A stretch of 64,000 bases of DNA from Gluconacetobacter aggeris. GTDB lineage: Bacteria > Pseudomonadota > Alphaproteobacteria > Acetobacterales > Acetobacteraceae. Positions within the stretch are counted from its first letter, which is position 1. Each line of letters begins with the position of its first letter. A model generated the notes under the pieces. It did not search any database, was not told the origin of the DNA, and saw nothing but the letters and a program-made list of their open reading frames with translations. Shown here piece by piece: positions 61,931 through 64,000 of the stretch. The stretch is taken from NCBI RefSeq assembly GCF_014174395.1, contig NZ_JABEQD010000001.1, positions 186,001-250,000 of the forward strand, written 5' to 3'. Both the position numbers and the translations under genes were made by a program.

Positions 61931-62905
61931 TCTATCGTTCCAAGGTTGCAGGCTTCGCTGTCACACGCATCGCGTTCGGGCCAAGCCGGATCGGGAGCGG
62001 ACGCATGGGAATGCGTTCATCCTCCACCCGATAATGTTCGGGATGTCTACGCCCGTTCCCGTGCTCTTTCCATAACGGGAAGAGAAACATTGTTACGATT
62101 TTCATTAAAACTTTTTAATTGATACCTGATCGTCCTCCTTTTACGCGCGACGCATTGCCTCGTCCGGTCGCGGCGAGGGCATCCACGGGATTGGCGGTCC
62201 CTCTCACATGCTTGTGATAACCGGCTTTCCAGTACCATGCGGGGCCGCGCCGATGGCCTGCCCACTTGGCACCCCGCAAGGAATTTCAAAGCATCATCTT
62301 GTTTTTATAATATTTTTTAGTTTTTCTCCGGATGGCTTCCGGGTCGCGGCAAGATGCCGCCGCGACCATCGATACCGATCAGGTATTGATGGATGACGGT
62401 TTAAGTATTTTACACCGGTGTCGGATTGCTTTGTTTTTGGAACAGGAACAACAGGATTTCTGCGTCACAGGGGCAATTTTCGTCGCGTCATGCCTGTCAG
62501 GCGCCTCCCGCATCACGATGGGAGCATGGCCCGGGAGGGTGGGAAAGGAAATTACATTTAGTTCATTTTTTGTTATAAAATTATGAACAAAAATTAATTG
62601 GAACCGCGCAAGGCAGTCCCCTGCCCGGCACGATTCCGGCGTCGGTATTTCGTTTTCATGCCGGTTCGATCCGGGCACGTGCACCTGCCCCCACTCTGAA
62701 AAAATCGCGATCCTGTCAGCATCAGGCCTGCACAGGGCCGTCGGCCGCATTGCGCCGACATTATTGCGGCCCTACTGGTCGCTTTTATGTAATAACAAGC
62801 CTGCACAAGGCATGTAACGGGACCTCCCCTTGAAAAAAGGCGGAGCATCGTGTTCTTGTTATCGTTAGTTAGGTTAATATATAACAATAATGGAGCCTCG
62901 TCGTT
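61931..62905. promoter_or_regulatory. Long divergent region, gcd / OprB porin 2
   Basis: These 975 bp contain no supported gene. Two inverted repeats stand out: GTTCAT (62561-62566) with ATGAAC (62583-62588), and TTGTTAT (62856-62862) with ATAACAA (62881-62887), the latter ending 18 bases before the porin GTG start. The flanks around 62300-62340 and 62560-62600 are AT-rich. Promoters for gcd (left) and the porin (right) must lie here, perhaps with a shared sugar-responsive regulator. Confidence 0.5.
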
Positions 62906-64000
62906 GTGACAACTTTCACTACCAGAACAAACGGCGAAACTTTATTCCCCCATTCGTTCCGCCGGTTGACTGTCGGCGGTGTCTGCCTGGCCGCTCTTGT
63001 CGGGTTGGCCGGTGAAGCCGGAGCCCTTTCCGCCGCGCATGCCGCCACGCAGGGTGCTGCCCCCACCATCAGGACAGGGATCGACAGCGGCACTGATCCG
63101 TCCCGTCCGGGCGTCCTGATCCAGCCGAAGGGCACCGTGTCGGCGAAAACGCCCGGCCCGGCCGCATCGAACGCGCGCGCCGCGAATGGGTATGATCGCA
63201 GCAATCATCACCATGCGATCGAACTGGACGCCCTGACCGACCAGGAAGGCCTGTCGTGGCTGCTGCCCTCCGAAGTGGACGCGCAGCGCCGCACCGACAT
63301 GGCGGACCCCTATTACGTGCCGACCGGTGCCGCCGGGCATCTGCTGCCGCAGATCATGCCGTTCCGCGAGCGCCTGCAAAAGAAGGGCTTCACCTTTTCG
63401 CTGACCTACAAAGCCGAAGCCATGGGCGATATCGATGGCGGCATCCGGCGCGGCATGGACTATGTGCACGAGTTCACGCTCCAGATGCTTTTCGATCTGG
63501 GCAAGATGTCGCACGCTCTTGACGGCTGGACCGTCCATACGCTGGTCATGAATCGGGCGGGACGGGAAGTGTCACACGATCTGGTCGGCGATTACTATGT
63601 CAACCTGATGGAGGTCTACGGCCTGTCAGGCCATGTCGTGGCGCATCTCGTCGATTTCTACGCTCAGAAGAAAGCATTCCATAATCGCCTCGATGTCGCT
63701 TTCGGCCGCATGGCCCTGACCCATGTATTCGCGACCTCTCCCCTGCTTTGCTCGTTCATGGTCACTTGTTCGGCACCTGTTGCGTTGAAAGTCGATCCGG
63801 CTTTCGCCGTGTATCCCAAGGCCACATGGGGGGCACGGGCACGCTTCCGCCCCACCCGCGACACGGCCATCCAGGTCGGCGCCTACGAAGTCCAGCCGCT
63901 CGCCGACGGTCCCAGCGGTTGGGCCTGGGCCAGCGAGAACGCCACCGGCCTGATGCTGCCTGCCGAATTCACATGGGAACCTTTCCTTACGCACAACAAG
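62906..64000 (+). CDS. oprB: OprB-family porin 2, partial (runs off end)
   Basis: A frame open from GTG 62906 to the window end gives 365 codons without stop. It has GGAG 10 bases upstream, a signal peptide (LTVGGVCLAALVGLAG), and a linker of about 100 residues, longer than in porin 1. The barrel region has the OprB features FRERLQKKGFTFSLTYKAEAMGDIDGG (as two adjoining parts), FDLGKM, and LVDFYAQKKAFHNRLDVAFGRMALTHVFATSPLLCSFMV. It is probably divergent from gcd to supply sugars to it. The 3' end is outside the window. Confidence 0.85.
   Translation, partial: MTTFTTRTNGETLFPHSFRRLTVGGVCLAALVGLAGEAGALSAAHAATQGAAPTIRTGIDSGTDPSRPGVLIQPKGTVSAKTPGPAASNARAANGYDRSNHHHAIELDALTDQEGLSWLLPSEVDAQRRTDMADPYYVPTGAAGHLLPQIMPFRERLQKKGFTFSLTYKAEAMGDIDGGIRRGMDYVHEFTLQMLFDLGKMSHALDGWTVHTLVMNRAGREVSHDLVGDYYVNLMEVYGLSGHVVAHLVDFYAQKKAFHNRLDVAFGRMALTHVFATSPLLCSFMVTCSAPVALKVDPAFAVYPKATWGARARFRPTRDTAIQVGAYEVQPLADGPSGWAWASENATGLMLPAEFTWEPFLTHNK

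Noticed and set aside
62379-62750. Short open frame in the gcd/porin gap
   Set aside because: No ribosome binding site or recognisable domain, and it overlaps an inverted repeat likely to be regulatory.
1-64000. MauG, MauF, amicyanin or azurin genes for the amine dehydrogenase
   Set aside because: I looked for a two-haem peroxidase (two CxxCH) and a small cupredoxin and saw none in this window; they may lie elsewhere.
1-64000. tRNA, rRNA, CRISPR or insertion sequence features
   Set aside because: No cloverleaf with CCA end, ribosomal core sequence, regularly spaced repeats, or transposase was recognised.

Overview
The window is high-GC DNA with dense, often overlapping genes. It looks like the chromosome of an acetic acid bacterium (Acetobacteraceae, Gluconacetobacter/Komagataeibacter-like). 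The best taxonomic hints are a membrane-bound PQQ glucose dehydrogenase of acetic-acid-bacterial type (810 aa) flanked by OprB-type porins, several GcvA-type LysR regulators, and many TonB-dependent receptors (TBDRs) with long Ala/Pro-rich N-terminal linkers. The genus is an inference. No rRNA, tRNA, CRISPR array, prophage or insertion sequence was seen.

Layout. 0.3-7.2 kb (minus strand): a six-gene operon for a periplasmic tryptophan-tryptophylquinone (TTQ) amine dehydrogenase (heavy chain, MauD-like, light chain, cytochrome c, MauE, MauD), preceded by a TBDR and a divergent LysR gene. 8.5-13.2 kb: sulfotransferase, lipoprotein alpha/beta hydrolase, exported methyltransferase-like protein and an amino acid permease. 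13.2-20.8 kb: siderophore-type TBDR with an AraC regulator, then a divergent S9 peptidase coupled to an amino acid permease, and a PaiB-like flavin protein. 21.0-31.7 kb: a run of plus-strand genes with start/stop overlaps (esterase, PepSY membrane protein, amidohydrolase, degenerate amidohydrolase, then a TolB-like/amidohydrolase fusion), ending against a convergent TBDR. 32.3-44.3 kb: a catabolic locus with Rieske oxygenase, LysR, class II aldolase, TBDR, class III aminotransferase, amidase, sodium:solute symporter, DUF3311 protein and GNAT, then an EamA exporter. 44.3-48.9 kb: diguanylate cyclase, SulP transporter and DUF2252 protein. 49-55.4 kb: LysR, divergent TBDR with CocE-type hydrolase, then a small membrane protein/regulator pair. 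55.8-64 kb: OprB porin, broken aldo/keto reductase, VOC protein, extensin-like protein, gcd and a second OprB porin running off the end.

The recurring design is a TBDR placed next to a LysR or AraC gene and one or more exported or catabolic enzymes. Five such receptors occur in 64 kb; two pairs look paralogous, and two of the LysR proteins are paralogous to each other. The modules read as outer-membrane capture of a bulky substrate, processing in the periplasm (amine oxidation, peptide, ester or amide hydrolysis), and import by inner-membrane permeases. The two best candidates for something undescribed are the TBDR-linked TTQ amine dehydrogenase with a second MauD lacking its CxxC pair, and the Rieske/aldolase/aminotransferase/amidase/symporter locus.
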